A stretch of 64,000 bases of DNA from Ariolimax columbianus (GCA_036924085.1 JAVGWX010000001.1:3328200-3392199); one strand, 5' to 3'; numbered from the stretch's first letter, positions 44,736 to 56,742 are shown. A program made the numbers and translations. Notes: a model not told the origin generated them from the letters alone.

Positions 44736-46995
44736 TCTTCATCTCCTCTCTGCCTCCATCTATCTGTCTTCCTCAATCCATATTTGGTCATTATATTGGA
44801 CTCTTGGGAATGGCATGGACTAGTGGTTAAGTGACAAGGCTCACAATCCGAAGGTGCTGGTTTCCTTACCCAATCACAGCACCGGCCGTTACCCTGAGAA
44901 AATGCAGGAGGAAGCAGACACCTACATAAATGGCATGCCTAAGTCAGATGCACTCAGCCGACATGCGCATAATAAAAACATAGTGCAACGCACACCGCCC
45001 TGGGAAATAGAGAAATAAGGTCAATGCAAAAAAATTTTTTGACTCAATCACTGCATTGAAAGGTACAGAGGGTCTGGTTATGGCATGAATGCATTGTAGA
45101 CATAGAAGCAAGCCCTCAGGGGCTTTTTGTGAATGAACTGTAATGGTCGTACTGGCATTCATGTTCTTGCCTCAAAAGGCACTTAGAATACGGATAGAGG
45201 TGGCATTCTGTCTATGAATGAACAAAGGACTCTTAGATGTTGACACTACAATCTATGAACTGGCAACCCACAGAAACTGAATTTAAAATCAATCAAAAGT
45301 CAAGCAAGTTGAGGAAGGAGTAGAACTATCTACAACCAGCAGGTTATTGAAACCATCAGTTTCAATTCTTCCCCATTTGCAGAGGGGTAATAAGCACCAA
45401 TGGGTTTACCAAGAATGCAGTGACTATTCTTGACAGACCAAAACTTTGAAAGCGGGTTAAAGCTGAAGATGGGATGGTGGTTAAAAATGGTGAGATTAAA
45501 AACTGACAGATCTAAGTTTGAATGGTGTGTGGGGGGAGGAAATTGTTTAATTAAAAACTATTCATTGAGAATTCTTTAATTATCATTTTAAACTTCATTT
45601 TGATCAACGAATAGTTTTGATTCAATGAGTAAATAATTCTTCAGTCTGTATGCATTTTGATGCCTACCAACAAAACCACTGTACCAGAGCCGATCGATTT
45701 GATGTAGTTCTGTCGCAGATGGTAAAAGGGTCTGCTCTATTCTATGGCACTCTACACTCACTCTAAACAAATTCAAGTAACACCAAATATAAACACAGTA
45801 CGACAGATTATTTAATCAAGAAACACCGCCAACTCTCTAAAAACTTAAATTCTTTCTCTCAACATTTATACATCACGATACTCTTTTCTCCCTTTTATCT
45901 GCTGCGATCGAACTTAGTTGCGGATTGCAGCTGATGGTAAAGTTTGTAGGTTTTGAACTCGAGTGCGCACGAAGAAGAACCCGAGTATGATGTCCGTGGT
46001 CTTGTTCCTCTTGTCAGCGGTAGATCAAAGTGGTCAGGATAGACTGCATGACATTTGATCCATGGGATCACTGTAAAACTGCCTCTAGCTGTGATTAACG
46101 ACTTACATTCACCTGATCAAGGTGATGTCGACTTAATCAGTGGGACTGCGTCAATATGATGACTGGAAGACTGCCTCTATAAGCTACTGAAGACTTGTAA
46201 TTACAACCACCATATAATATGAGGGTAGTTACCTTGTTTGCTGTGTATCTATCTCAACTGCCTCTCCGTCGCCTAAATATCAACTCAAATCTGCCTCAAC
46301 TGCATATCTTTGTTGTCTGCCCTCCACGGAGCGTCTCTTTCCAAAGTACCTCTGTCTCTGATGTGAAGTGTTCTCTCTCTGTGGTTCTCACCTAATTTCT
46401 GGTCAAGTTTTTTCTCTCCACTGCCTACACTCTACTGAGCACCTCTTTCGAATCTCTTCTGCGGTAATGATCCTCGCGTCTCTCTACGCCAGGATTATAT
46501 TCGATCTGCCTCCCCAGATTTCCAAAACGGCATGCGTTTTTGTCTGCCAGCTTGCCATTATCAACCATCCTATTCGCATTGATTCCAGACGACTCGGGGT
46601 TGTTGGCGGCAGCAAGTCTGTGTGTCACCCACCACTTATCGTTCCAGGTATGGACACATGGCCTATGACTTACGTCACATTATGAATTGTTCATGTTGGT
46701 TACTCAAATTCTGGTGGGACTGAGTTCAGCTGCACTGACTCAAATCCCACGATGATGAAAGAAAAAAAGATGGTTGTTTAAGCTCTTTCTATCTATATAT
46801 TGTCTGCACAGCTAAGAAAGATCTGTTACATCATGACTTTGCTGCATTGAAATAAAATGTTTGAACCGCACATTTAATCAATAATGCTCTTCATAATCTG
46901 CCGCTGGAAAACACAAGCTCTATTATTATTACAAATTTCAAACTAGCAATTGCATCAGTACTACTCTCCCCTGGGGGATATGCACGCTCCCAGCG
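44735..46995. other. No gene recognised
   Basis: 2.2 kb of spacer. Several 60-105-codon open frames (for example 46368-46685 plus) have no recognisable domain. No strong tandem repeat. It may contain regulatory sequence or non-coding first exon(s) of the SLC26 gene, but I cannot locate them. Confidence 0.4.
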
Positions 46996-46997
46996 CT

Positions 46998-47335
46998 AAT
47001 GGGAAAAATAGAACGGGTGAAAGAAAAAGGAGTTCAGACAGACTTGGAGGGAAAACGCATCAGGGAAGAGTACATAGATGTTAAGTATCCGGCAGACAAG
47101 AGAGGTGATCAGACAAATGAATGGGGAGAAGGTAACCATAGCCACAGACAAGTCCTCAACAATCTTCAGATCCAAAATTGAAAATCATAAGACCACAGTA
47201 GAAATGGCTCTACAACACAAAAACCATATTGTGATACTGACTGATGCATAGTCAGCCATAACAGCACTCAAATCCCACAAGATAACTGAACTCAACAAAT
47301 TGAGGGCAGCCTTGGTGAAAATATCTTGCTGGTTC
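46998..47335 (+). pseudogene. LINE RNase H fragment
   Basis: The plus strand encodes part of an RNase H domain with stops: IENHKTTVEMALQHKNHIVI, then LTDA, SAITALKSHKITELNKL. It is the same block as VLLTDALAVVTALKSQKNTE in the LINE at 57009-60904. The first catalytic aspartate region is absent. Confidence 0.72.
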
Positions 47336-47589
47336 TAGAAAGCAGTGATATAGTGGATAATAGTAGTAGTTGCAAACAAATATGGCAACAGCATCAGACT
47401 ATTGCTGCGAAATGTGTTCTCTGATGGTTGTAAAGACCAATCCTGGAACAGTATACCCTACCACATTCAGAGCCCCCATTTGAGCAGCCGGCTATGAATC
47501 GTATTGTTTTTCCGGGCAGCAAGCTTTCGCCTCCATGATGGCTACACACTGTAATTTGAGCAGCTTCGATGATACTAATGCACCAAGTG

Positions 47590-48185
47590 GTGCGGTCGTG
47601 CAAGCATCTTCCAAGAGGAGACATCAATGTTGAAGCTATTCAGAGACTTTCAAGGAGTCTCTAGCATTTCATCTGCCCTGATAGCGAGCGCCTGTTGTGA
47701 GCTTACTGTATAACTGCTGCTTGGGGATGCGATATCTTGCATGTGAACAACATGTCCCGTCCATTTTAGCTGAGCCAATTTCAGAACTGCATGGATGCTC
47801 AACATATCAGCATTGCTAAGAATTTCAGAGTTACACACTTTGTACTGTTATCTTATCCTGAGCAGTCTACGCAGACAGCTCAAGTTAAAATGATTGAGAT
47901 GTCTGCTATACACTGTCCATGTCTCACAGCCGAGTGGATAACACTACAGGAAGAGACACTCGTATCTTGGTGGTGACACTGGGTTGGTTCCAGACGTTTG
48001 CTTGGAGCCTCCAAATGCAGAGCTCTCCTCGGCAAACCTGTTATTGACCTCACAGCCGCGATTCGCCCTCCCATCTCTAATGAAGGTACTGCCTAGGTAG
48101 GTGAAACTAATAACTGTGTCTACACAGTACGAAATGTTTGATGAGGTACTCCGCAGCAGCAGGCTGAAAAGGTACCTCCATTTTC
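47590..48185 (-). pseudogene. LINE C-terminal fragment (endonuclease-reverse transcriptase family)
   Basis: The minus strand, with frameshifts, gives a segment with EVNNRFAEESSAFGG, then CLRRLLRI, SNADMLSIHAVLKLAQLKWT and GHVVHMQDI. The order (cysteine-marked linker, IxxxLxxxQLxWxGHVxRM block) is the usual C-terminal end of a common invertebrate LINE. Strongly decayed. The rest of 47335-48285 is unassigned. Confidence 0.7.
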
Positions 48186-48284
48186 CTAGTGTTGGTCATG
48201 AGACCAAGGGAGTTGCATGCCGTTGAAAACTCCGCCATGGTGAACTGCAAATCTTTTCTGAGCAAGTGTACTATGGCCTGGCAA

Positions 48285-48450
48285 ACATGACAGCAGCATG
48301 TGTACTTTCAGACTGACCGCAGCATGTGTACTTCCGGACTGACAGTAACATGTGTACTTCCGGACTGACATCAGCACATGCACTTCCAGGCTGACCGCAG
48401 CACATGTACTTCAGGACTGACCGCAGAACGTGTACTGTACTTCAGGACTG
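48285..48450. repeat. 26-bp minisatellite
   Basis: Six to seven copies of a 26-bp unit containing gactgaccgcagcatgtgta and cttc. The array lies about 490 bp upstream of the XPO7 start codon. Confidence 0.9.
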
Positions 48451-48938
48451 ACCGCAGCACACATATCGGAGGAGAAGGATGTGATTGTGGCCCACGCCGA
48501 CCGAGGAGAAACTGTACGGCGGTATTTGGACCCTGAAAAAGACAGCAAAATTTATTGAAGAATCCGGAGTACTAGTCAGCTAAATGAGCAATTATCGAAG
48601 AATAATAATACATGATGTGATGATTGTAATTATAATTAATATTAAACTTACTTGAATTAGAATTCTATCATGCTGTTCAATGTTCTTGCTACAAAATAGA
48701 ATGCATTTTTGATCAGATAAGCAAACGGTAAAGAAGAAAACATGATTTGCTGTTGTCAAGTCTTACATGTGATATGACAGATGTGTGAGAGGGTGTCGTT
48801 ATGTCCTCATGCAAGTTATCTCGTGTATCCTCCATCATCAACTGATCTCGCTCGTCAACACCAGCCAGAAATGAGGTTTTCTCCCACTGAAGAACTCGCG
48901 CCATCTCGCGGTAAGCGGAGATGCTAGGAACAACACAA

Positions 48939-48953
48939 ATGGCGGACGAACAG
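48939..48953 (+). CDS. XPO7: XPO7 coding exon 1 (five codons)
   Basis: ATG plus four codons (MADEQ) followed by the donor GTGATT at 48954. The 5' UTR extends upstream without a detectable TATA box. Phase 0 joins exon 2 after a 4.08-kb intron. Too short to be found by open-frame length; identified by joining to exon 2. Confidence 0.88.
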
Positions 48954-51900
48954 GTGATTACATTTACTGTATGACAACAAATGTTTGTCTCGGTTTGCAA
49001 AATGAGTGGGAATTACACAATAGAGGCTGGCATGGAAGTGATATTTTTTTACTTGTGCCAGAGCGTAAACGTAAAGATATTTTTATGCTTTCATGCAAGT
49101 TTGTTCTACAAGTGCAGACAATATATATTATTTATTAATTTTGTAATGAAACAATTTGAATGAATTTATTCATTGAATATGATTCGGCGATTCGCTTTCT
49201 TTCACATGAATTTTGATGAATGACTGACTATTTGACTGGTGTCGGCTTCTCATTTTCTTATTGAGACTTATATGAATTATTAATAAAATGATTGTAAATG
49301 TAAGTTGTAACCATTTAATTTTAGTTTTCGGTCACTCTACTTACTAGTACTACTGTTACTAGTAGTAATACTAGTGTTAGTATAGTCTAGTCCTTAGAGA
49401 TGGCCGATGTCCTACCAAAACACCGAAAACAGTGATTATACTGGTGATATGAATAGGTCTAATCATGTATTGTTATAAACTTATTTGAATATTATAATAG
49501 TCATTGAGTTATTGCCATGTTATTGGATTGTATAAATTAAAAGTATCAGTGTTAAGTGTAGACTATTGACTGTATAAATGTATTGTATGTGTGGACGTAC
49601 TCAACAACACAACGGTATAATTATAATGAAATATAATGCCATGAGTTCTATGACATTCTTGGCTTTAACTTTAATTTTAAAACTAAAAAATTTGCGAACG
49701 ATAGACTTTATTTAACATTACAATACATACACTATCTTGATATCAATTAACTTATTAAGTAGTCTATAAATAATAATAGCTGTTATAGGTACATTTTATA
49801 TTGTTTAGAGATAGTGTAACTTCTTAGAACGAAGTAAAGTCAAATTGCATTATAAATTAAGTATAAACAGTACAATGAGCATACTGCATAGAATATCATA
49901 TTAATAATTATCAATCACATTGAATGATGTCTACAGGTTGACGTCTGACAGCGTACGAAGAAGAAGAAGAATGATGTCTATGTGATGATCATGATGCTTC
50001 TCATTAATGACTAGAACTTTGAGTAAAATAATATACTAACAACACCACCTCTGTGTTACATAATACATGAATAGCATAACGTTGCAACCAATTGTCTCAA
50101 TGTTCACAATAATCATATTATTAAACACAATTAAACATTTTTACTAAGAATTGTTAACAGATGCCTACAAAGGATAATAAAGTGGCAGGACATGGTGAAG
50201 AATGAAGACTTGTGTTCATAAAGTGGCAGGACATGGTGAAGAATGAAGACTTGTGGGAAAGGAGCCAACAGCCATTGGAACAGCAAATTAAGCAAAAAAA
50301 TGGGGCTGAATAGGACATATGTCGCGGAAGGCACAGTCTAACATAGCCAGAGAGGCTCTTACATGGAATCCTCAGGGGAAAAAGAGAGAGGTAGACCCCA
50401 AAATACGTGAAGAAGAGAATGTGAGGAGGAGTTAAAATTAAAAATTACACCTGAAGAGAGGCAGAAAGAGCAGCCCTGGACCGTGTACTCTGGCGAGATG
50501 CTGTCGTTGGCCTATGTACCGAGAGGAGCGACGGGATTTGATTGAATGATTGACTATTGTTGCTGTTTGCGAATGCCCACAAGTAGGTTACTCTTTTGTG
50601 TGACCTGAAAAGGACGTTTAGTGGTGAGTTGCAGTAGCTTTCCTCACATTCCGAGCGTGCTGATGAAGGTGGATCGGGGTCCTCCAGGTGGTTGTGCTAT
50701 GCTTGGCTTCATATGTGTGTCACTCACTACTACAGGAATCATGTTGATCCCTCACCTCGTTAGCCAGGCTGCCATGAAAACTACGTAGAAGTTAAGGTGA
50801 GGGTCTTGGCCAGTATATTCTTGCGCCTGACCCTGACTAACTTGTCTGATCAGTATGTTTTACCTGACTAGACGTTAGTCTTCCTCCCCTTTTTCTAAGG
50901 TAAATGAAATCATCTCACTAAATGAAGCGGAAAGAATAAAGTAGGGTCAGTGAAAAAGTTTCAAAATGTGATACATAAAGAAAAATAGAGAAAGTGTACA
51001 GAAAAATTAGACCAGCAGACATAGTCTAAATGACATACATGACTTTACATTTAAAAGAAAAGTTTAAAAAAATAATTATTGTAAGAGCTGCAGTTTTTGT
51101 TGTGTTAAGATGCTCATGTATGTTGATTATGCTGAATATTTGTTGATATTGACATGATCCGTCACATACTTTGTATCAGATGACCAGATGTAGTAACAAA
51201 CACAGACTTGGGGAAGACAACAAGACAACAACCAATGCAGTGTGAGATTAAAGAGAGATAGATGAGATGGATATGATATACCCTCAGGAAACAGCTAACA
51301 ATGTAATCAGACATGTTTTTGACTAGAGACTGCTAAGGCAGAATAGAGATAGAGTAGAGATAGAGTTGTTCTTTAATATATGTACCCTTCTATGAATTTT
51401 GAAGCTGCAGATTCTTTACATGTCATTACTCTTAATCATGTGTTCTCAAATGCAATCATAACCTTGTGGGGTTGCCAGTTTGGCATGCTAAAACCAGAAT
51501 GCTCTCAATAGATAAAACCTATAAGCCATAGATAGTAATTCATCCTGAAGAAGCAAAACTGACTCAAAATCAATCTGCTGTCTTGCAGTTTGTCTGGCGA
51601 CAACCAGAGACGAGGGAGAGTTAGCCCAAATTAAAGCAGATGTGCAGGGTCGAAAGATATAATCACATCATTAAAATATGGCACAACGTATCATAAGCTA
51701 TAGTCGCGCCCTACCCCCCACCCCCATAAAATAAGCAAGCGAATAAGGATAATAAAGTTGCACAGTATATGTCACTATTTGGGTTTAGAGGTGGGGAACA
51801 GATAAAATAATGTTCAGTTTTAGTCTTCAATTGAATATTTATTTTATTTTTTAATTACGTTGCTGAGTGTATTTGCTGTGTCTAAACATATAATCAACTT

Positions 51901-54900
51901 CAGAACATTTTATATACTTAATTATGGCTGATAAAATAAATGGACAAAAGTATGCACTGGCAAATTTTTTGTAAAGGACAATGCAAAATACAAGTAGATT
52001 TTAGTTAAAAAGTAAACATTTGGAATCAAAGCGCGAGAACAGAAAATCAATTTTAAAATTGAAGGTAGAAATCAAATAAAAAGAAAGTATATTTGCTGCA
52101 ATAAACCCCAGTGAACAGAAGGATCGGAAATAAAATAACTATATTCTCCTTAGGCTGAAGAGGTAGATCTAATAGACGATTATTGTCTCAACAAATGTCT
52201 TTAGATTTGAGAGTATTGAGTATACTATTGGTTATTTTGTTCATGAATGTGCTTTATCAGCGTACGAAGAAGAACAAGAAGAATGTGCTTTATAAAAATA
52301 AATTATATTGTTGATTGCATTTGTGTTAACTTAATATACATCTTTATACTGGTTTAGAAGACTCTGCAGAGTCTGTATACAACCAGTTTCATTTACATTA
52401 CCTTGCTCTAAAAGCTATGTGCATCCAATTTATTCTTAAATGCATTAACTGTCCCTGCCTCCACTACCTCCCATGGCAATGTATTCCAAGCATTCACCAC
52501 TCTCTGACTAAAAAAATATTTCCTAATATCTAATCTGGACCTCTCTTTAGTTAATTTGTAGCTATGATCTTTTGTTCTTTCTTGTGGGTGGCTGTATTTA
52601 AAAAACCTTGCTATAGTCTAATTTATCCATTCCTCTGATCATCTTATAAACCTGTATTGTCACCTCGAATTCTTGTCTTTTCTAGACACTGTAGGCCGGT
52701 TTTTCGGAGTCTTTCCTCATAACTGTAATTCTGGAATCCCACTATCAGCTTTGTCGCTCTTTTTTGTATTCTTTCCAGCATGTTTATGTTTATGTCCCTG
52801 TATGATAATGACTCCAGACCTGTACACAGTACTCCAATCCGTCCTCTCTGTTAGCTTGGATGCTTTACATCTGGTAAGGGTATTTTTTTGTATCATGCAA
52901 TCAAGTTTTCCACAATTGGTGATAGATCTTTGTGATTTCCACAATTTCTGATAGATCTTTGGGATTTCCATAATTTCTGATAGATCTTTGTGAATGACTG
53001 TTCTTTTCTATACTTTTTTTGATTTTTTTGTTTTCAGGAATTATTGCAATTAGAAAATCTGTGTAAACAGCTGTATGAAACAGCCGATGGAAATATTCGT
53101 GCGGAGGCAGAAAAGGCACTAGTCTCATTTGCCAATTCACCCGATTGCCTCAACAAATGTCAGTTACTTCTGGAGAGGGGCAGTGTAAGTTTATAATATC
53201 TTTATCCATTTATGTTTCTACTTTAACGGCAAACACAAGTTTGTGACTTGTATCTAAATAAAGCTATACAAGTTCATCCACATTTTCTGCTTCTAATCCT
53301 TGTGTCTTGTATGCTATACTTTTTCGTCATATACTTTTAAGATGTCATTACTGACTTTTACCATTGTGTTTATTTAGATTAAAGGATTCAGCAGTCACTC
53401 ACCACAGATTTCTATTATTGAGACCATCTTGCCACAAACAATTGATCCCCTGATTCTTTAGTTTCCTTTTCCAGTGTTCTTCAGCCTCTCAACTCTTCTC
53501 TTCAATGTACATGGTCTAATCCAGTGCGCATCTTTTGTTGCATTTGTTTTTATTTCTACTTCTAACATTAAATAGTTGTGGCCATTTCTAACTTTCCCTG
53601 AACAATAATTTGGACTTTGCTGAAGAACATTTGGTTGTTTCTTCTGTTCCATTGTTTCTGTATACTTATACCATTGTGGTTTTTCTTAAAACAAAACTTA
53701 TCCTTGTGTAAGCAGGTGAGTCTATACGAGGCATGTGTTCAAATGAAACCGGACTTAACTGCACTAAGTGAACATACGTTTGATGCGCATGATGATGTCA
53801 CTTCTGATGTAAACATCACATGCAAACCGGCAAGTTTAACAAATTCCATTTCCTCCCAACTCATAGTTTCCTCAGCAGACCGTTGAAAACACGGTGTGTG
53901 TGAGACGGAATCCGTCCAGAGTTGATCAGCGAGCGGTGATTCGGTTTTCTAACAGCTGAAGGATGTCAGCCAGTTGACATTCATCGCAGAATGCAGGCAG
54001 TGTATGGTGACAAAAGTGTGTCGAAGACAACAGTGAAGAACTGGACAACGATGTTTAAAGAAGGACGCGAGTTAACAAAAGATCTTCCGAGACCAGGTCA
54101 GGCACATATTGTTGCATCAAAAGATGCTGTCACCAGAGCTTATGTTCGCCAGACTTTTGTCACCATTGGTGTCGACATGAGAAGGTGTTGAGAAACACGT
54201 CAACCTTGCTGTGAATACATTTTCATTCTCGTGTCTGTTGAAGATTTTCTGTTTTACCAGTGCCATTCCCATTGTTGTGGTATCCTTCTTTCCTGCCTTT
54301 CTGCTCCTTTCTTCCACAAAGAGTTCCAGATCTGTTTTGTTTGTTTTTTCCTAGGGTGTCTTATCTATCTTTATTTTCTTTCTCTAACCCCAGCTAGCTG
54401 TATTGTCATGACAAACTAACTGTGATATTATTATTATGTAGTAGAAATAATTGCATATCGTCTGTCTCTGACACCATTTGCTCAAATACTTTTGTTTCAG
54501 TCAGCTTATGCCCAACTTCTTGCGGCCACCACCCTAACAAAGATGGTGTACCGCCCAAATGTCACGCTGCCCCTTGAACAGCGTATAGACATTCGTAAGT
54601 CAAGTATAAACCTCAGTGTTCTTACATAACTATTTCTAATACATCATTATTTAGCTGCAGTTTTTGTTTTCACCTAATGGTTTTAGTAGCAAAACTTCAT
54701 GTTCAAAATTTAAATTATCTCACTACATAAATGGTGATTGAAATCTTGTTACGTGGTTGGGATATTTTATGTTGTCATGTATAAAGAAGGACTATATGTT
54801 ATCCTCTCTATGCTGATTAAATATTCTTAAAGACTTTGTGTGCACAGTTTTCATAATTCTTTTTTTTTGTCTGTAACTCAGATATGTTTTCTTTTAGTTT

Positions 54901-55240
54901 ATGTTTTGTGTTTATTGTGAATAAAGTTTTCAACAACAAGGATACCATATGCATTCACTAATAACATTGCCATATAAACATGTCTTTTAACAACCTAAGT
55001 AGCTTAATCATTTTCTGTGACTTGTGCCAGGCTGCTGCTAGTCAGAGTGTCGAGATGACAACATGAAACCAAACAGTCAGACAAGATATACAACTGTAAT
55101 ATATTCTGCCACCATTCAATATCGTCAATTGTTTGTTGGTCAATGACTTGTTACTTTTTCTCCTACAAGGCAACTATGTGCTAAATTACCTGGCCACACG
55201 GCCCAAGCTGACACATTTTGTGTCGCAAGCTCTTGTTCAG
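48939..55240 (+). CDS. XPO7: Exportin-7, first four coding exons (gene runs off the window)
   Basis: Joining 48939-48953, 53038-53184, 54501-54594 and 55170-55240 gives a continuous 109-residue N-terminus with canonical GT-AG introns. The codon split at the third junction (C + GC) restores Arg exactly. The product starts [20 protein letters not shown] and carries [30 protein letters not shown] and [17 protein letters not shown]. This is the strongly conserved start of exportin-7 (RanBP16), an importin-beta-type nuclear transport receptor made of HEAT repeats that binds RanGTP. The conserved next exon was not found up to 64000, so intron 4 exceeds 8.7 kb. An in-frame ATG six codons upstream (48921) exists; the ATG at 48939 (acaaATGG context) fits the family start. 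RANBP17 is the vertebrate paralogue; a single invertebrate orthologue is expected. Confidence 0.96.
49923..49980 (+). mobile_element. 36-bp LINE 3' tail insertion with 11-bp TSD
   Basis: The inserted 36 bp (49934-49969) are the 3' end of the RNase H LINE family (gtctgacagcgtacgaag then (AAG)n). The same 11 bp, aatgatgtcta, flanks both sides (49923-49933 and 49970-49980). This shows an extremely 5'-truncated target-primed insertion. Confidence 0.85.
50135..50545 (+). pseudogene. LINE C-terminal fragment
   Basis: The plus strand, with frameshifts, encodes [16 protein letters not shown], then [17 protein letters not shown] and [15 protein letters not shown]. It is the same C-terminal type as the fragment nested at 10498-10915 (minus) but a different copy. 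A 38-bp direct repeat (aaagtggcaggacatggtga, 50178 and 50219) is at its left edge. Confidence 0.75.
50560..50885 (-). mobile_element. Dispersed element A, copy 6, unexpanded
   Basis: Best reference copy: short TTGTTGCTG tail end, body (gcgaatgcccacaagtaggt to ttagccaggctgccatgaaa), then just one gtgagggtcttggcc segment and fewer than two 37-bp units (cagtatattcttgcgcctga ... cagtatgttttacctgac). Comparison with copies 1, 2, 3 and 5 shows that their arrays grew from these segments. It lies in XPO7 intron 1. Confidence 0.75.
50890..52240. other. XPO7 intron 1, A/T-rich, little recognisable
   Basis: No gene. 51540-51660 resembles the 3' UTR of the LINE fragment at 61938-62611 (ttgcagtttgtctggcgaca / ttgcagttaggctggggaca contexts). 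The remainder is unique A/T-rich sequence. Confidence 0.45.
52245..52293 (+). mobile_element. 23-bp LINE 3' tail insertion with 13-bp TSD
   Basis: The insert 52258-52280 (cagcgtacgaagaagaacaa plus gaa) is flanked by identical 13-bp copies of gaatgtgctttat (52245-52257 and 52281-52293). Same LINE tail as at 49934-49969. Confidence 0.85.
52332..52838 (-). mobile_element. CR1/Jockey-like LINE 3' fragment, copy 3
   Basis: About 85-90% identical by eye to 15115-15640: the same tail, 3' UTR (tttatactggtttagaagac, gagtctgtatacaaccagtt) and the end of the reverse transcriptase, with several small deletions. Older than copies 1 and 2. It lies in XPO7 intron 1, about 200 bp before exon 2. Confidence 0.9.
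53038..53184 (+). CDS. XPO7: XPO7 coding exon 2
   Basis: 49 codons, phase 0 at both ends. The acceptor is a T-rich tract ending TTTTCAG (53031-53037) and the donor is GTAAGT (53185). It encodes [14 protein letters not shown] through [10 protein letters not shown]. Confidence 0.96.
53725..54192 (+). pseudogene. Mariner/Tc1-type transposase N-terminal relic
   Basis: XPO7 intron 2 holds a sequence encoding VDQRAVIRF, then after a one-base insertion [40 protein letters not shown] and [10 protein letters not shown]. This is the helix-turn-helix (HTH_48-like) DNA-binding start of mariner-type transposases. The DDD/D catalytic domain is missing and the 5' side ([13 protein letters not shown]) is also relic sequence. 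No terminal inverted repeats were found. Confidence 0.75.
54501..54594 (+). CDS. XPO7: XPO7 coding exon 3
   Basis: 94 nt. Acceptor TTTGTTTCAG, donor GTAAGT at 54595. It encodes [20 protein letters not shown] and [10 protein letters not shown] plus the first base of an Arg codon. Confidence 0.96.
55170..55240 (+). CDS. XPO7: XPO7 coding exon 4
   Basis: 71 nt. Acceptor TCCTACAAG, donor GTGAGT at 55241. It encodes the rest of the split Arg and [20 protein letters not shown] then LVQ. The following exon lies outside the window. Confidence 0.95.
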
Positions 55241-55399
55241 GTGAGTTTCAGATAAATTGTGTTACGAGTATTCAAGCACATTACTCATCCTATAATTGTG
55301 CTACGGATGTTGTAAAGTTTCACACAATTATATTGGTGCAAAACACAATTAAGTCTTGTCTTTACTGGCTGGATTTTTAAAACACGATGCAGTAGTGAG

Positions 55400-55815
55400 T
55401 AAGCTGACAACAGTCAGCGACTCGTGTCTGGCTGCTTGCATCAGGGCCAGCGAACCATAGCTAACCAAGACCTTATTCCACCTCCAAGTGGTGGTCCTGG
55501 AAACAGGTTGCACTAGTCACTCATGTAGTCTGGCCAATAGATAAAGATCGCAATGGGAAGGCAAACCCGATACTAAGAAAAAGTCAGCAGAAATTAGATG
55601 TGTTGGGCCGAAAGGCACAGGTATCATAGCTGTAAATTACGACACAGTGTCACAAATTAGATGTATCGGGCCGAAAGGCGCAGGTAACGTAGCTGTAAAC
55701 TACGACACAGTGTCACAAATTTGATGTGTCGGGCCGAAAGGCGCAGGTAACGTAGCTGTAAACTATGACACATTGGCACAAATGCCCTTTTCAGGACGGA
55801 CGCTGAAGAAGAATA
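55400..55815 (+). repeat. Dispersed element C, copy 3, with 63-bp triplication
   Basis: Element C body (gggccagcgaaccatagcta, ccaagtggtggtcctggaaa) is followed by three copies at 63-bp spacing (55591, 55654, 55717) of the segment with gggccgaaaggcgcag and gctgtaaactacgacaca. The segment is single in copies 1 and 2. It ends ttttcaggacggacgctgaa then gaagaa. Confidence 0.72.
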
Positions 55816-56575
55816 ATGATGAACATTGGTCTTGTGACTCATTACCATGCAGCCAGGTACATTATAGGAGCAGCAGTCTTCCTTATACCCTGGAAAAGAT
55901 CTCTATCCTTCATTATCTGCAAGTTGTCATGGATGCTCTTAGGGGGCCAACACTACTATAATTCCTCTGTGGACCCTGTCAAGTTCTAATCTGCTATCTC
56001 CACTTGCTGCTGTGGCAGAGTTGGAAGCTTTCATGAATGGAGAAATGTTATTTGTCAGCACTTAACACGTTGCTCTTCTTTTGCAAATCAATCACTTTTA
56101 ATTAGTCACAACATAAACAGGCATGGCTCTCTTATGGACATGTTCAGGCTGTGGATGCCAAGCTCTGACTAGCTCTTTACAGTCTGGTTAGCTCTTTACA
56201 GTTTGGTCAGCTCTTTACAGTCTGGCCTATTTCCGATTTGTCTTGCAGGTCAAGACAAGTGTCTCAACTCAAAATGTCCAAAAGCTTTTTCAAAATAATA
56301 TTCATTAAAATTAATTGAGTCAAAAGATCTTGAGACACATAACTAAACTATCTACACGGATAAGTCAGTAAGTAGGTCACAAATTGATATGAGATAGCTG
56401 AAAAAATGAAGTTGGTAGTTTCTAAAAGTATCATTAGGTGGCAGCAACGTAGAGCTTTTTGATTCTGTAGGCAGCATATGCTAGGTGTCGCAAGCACAGC
56501 ACAGATACAAAATTACATCTGTGCTCGTAGTGTGTACAGTAAAAAAAACTGCTATGTCTTTTTTTTTGTCTGTGA
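55815..56575. other. XPO7 intron 4, nothing recognised
   Basis: Unique-looking intronic sequence with a short direct repeat of agctctttacagtctggt (56170-56225). No coding signal. Confidence 0.45.
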
Positions 56576-56742
56576 GTAAAAGGACTTTCTGCAAAGGATA
56601 TTCGTAAGGAAATGCTTCCTGTTTATGGTGAGAAATGTTTGTCGCGGAAAGCTGTGCATAACTGGGTAGATTCATTTTCTTGCTGGTAAAGTCTGACCTG
56701 GTCTCCCTGTTCATATTGCATCTGTGCGGTGGTTGGGGGAGG

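Noticed and set aside
48713..49000. 95-codon minus frame over the XPO7 start
   Set aside because: No domain, and it overlaps the XPO7 5' UTR and first exon in antisense; considered chance.
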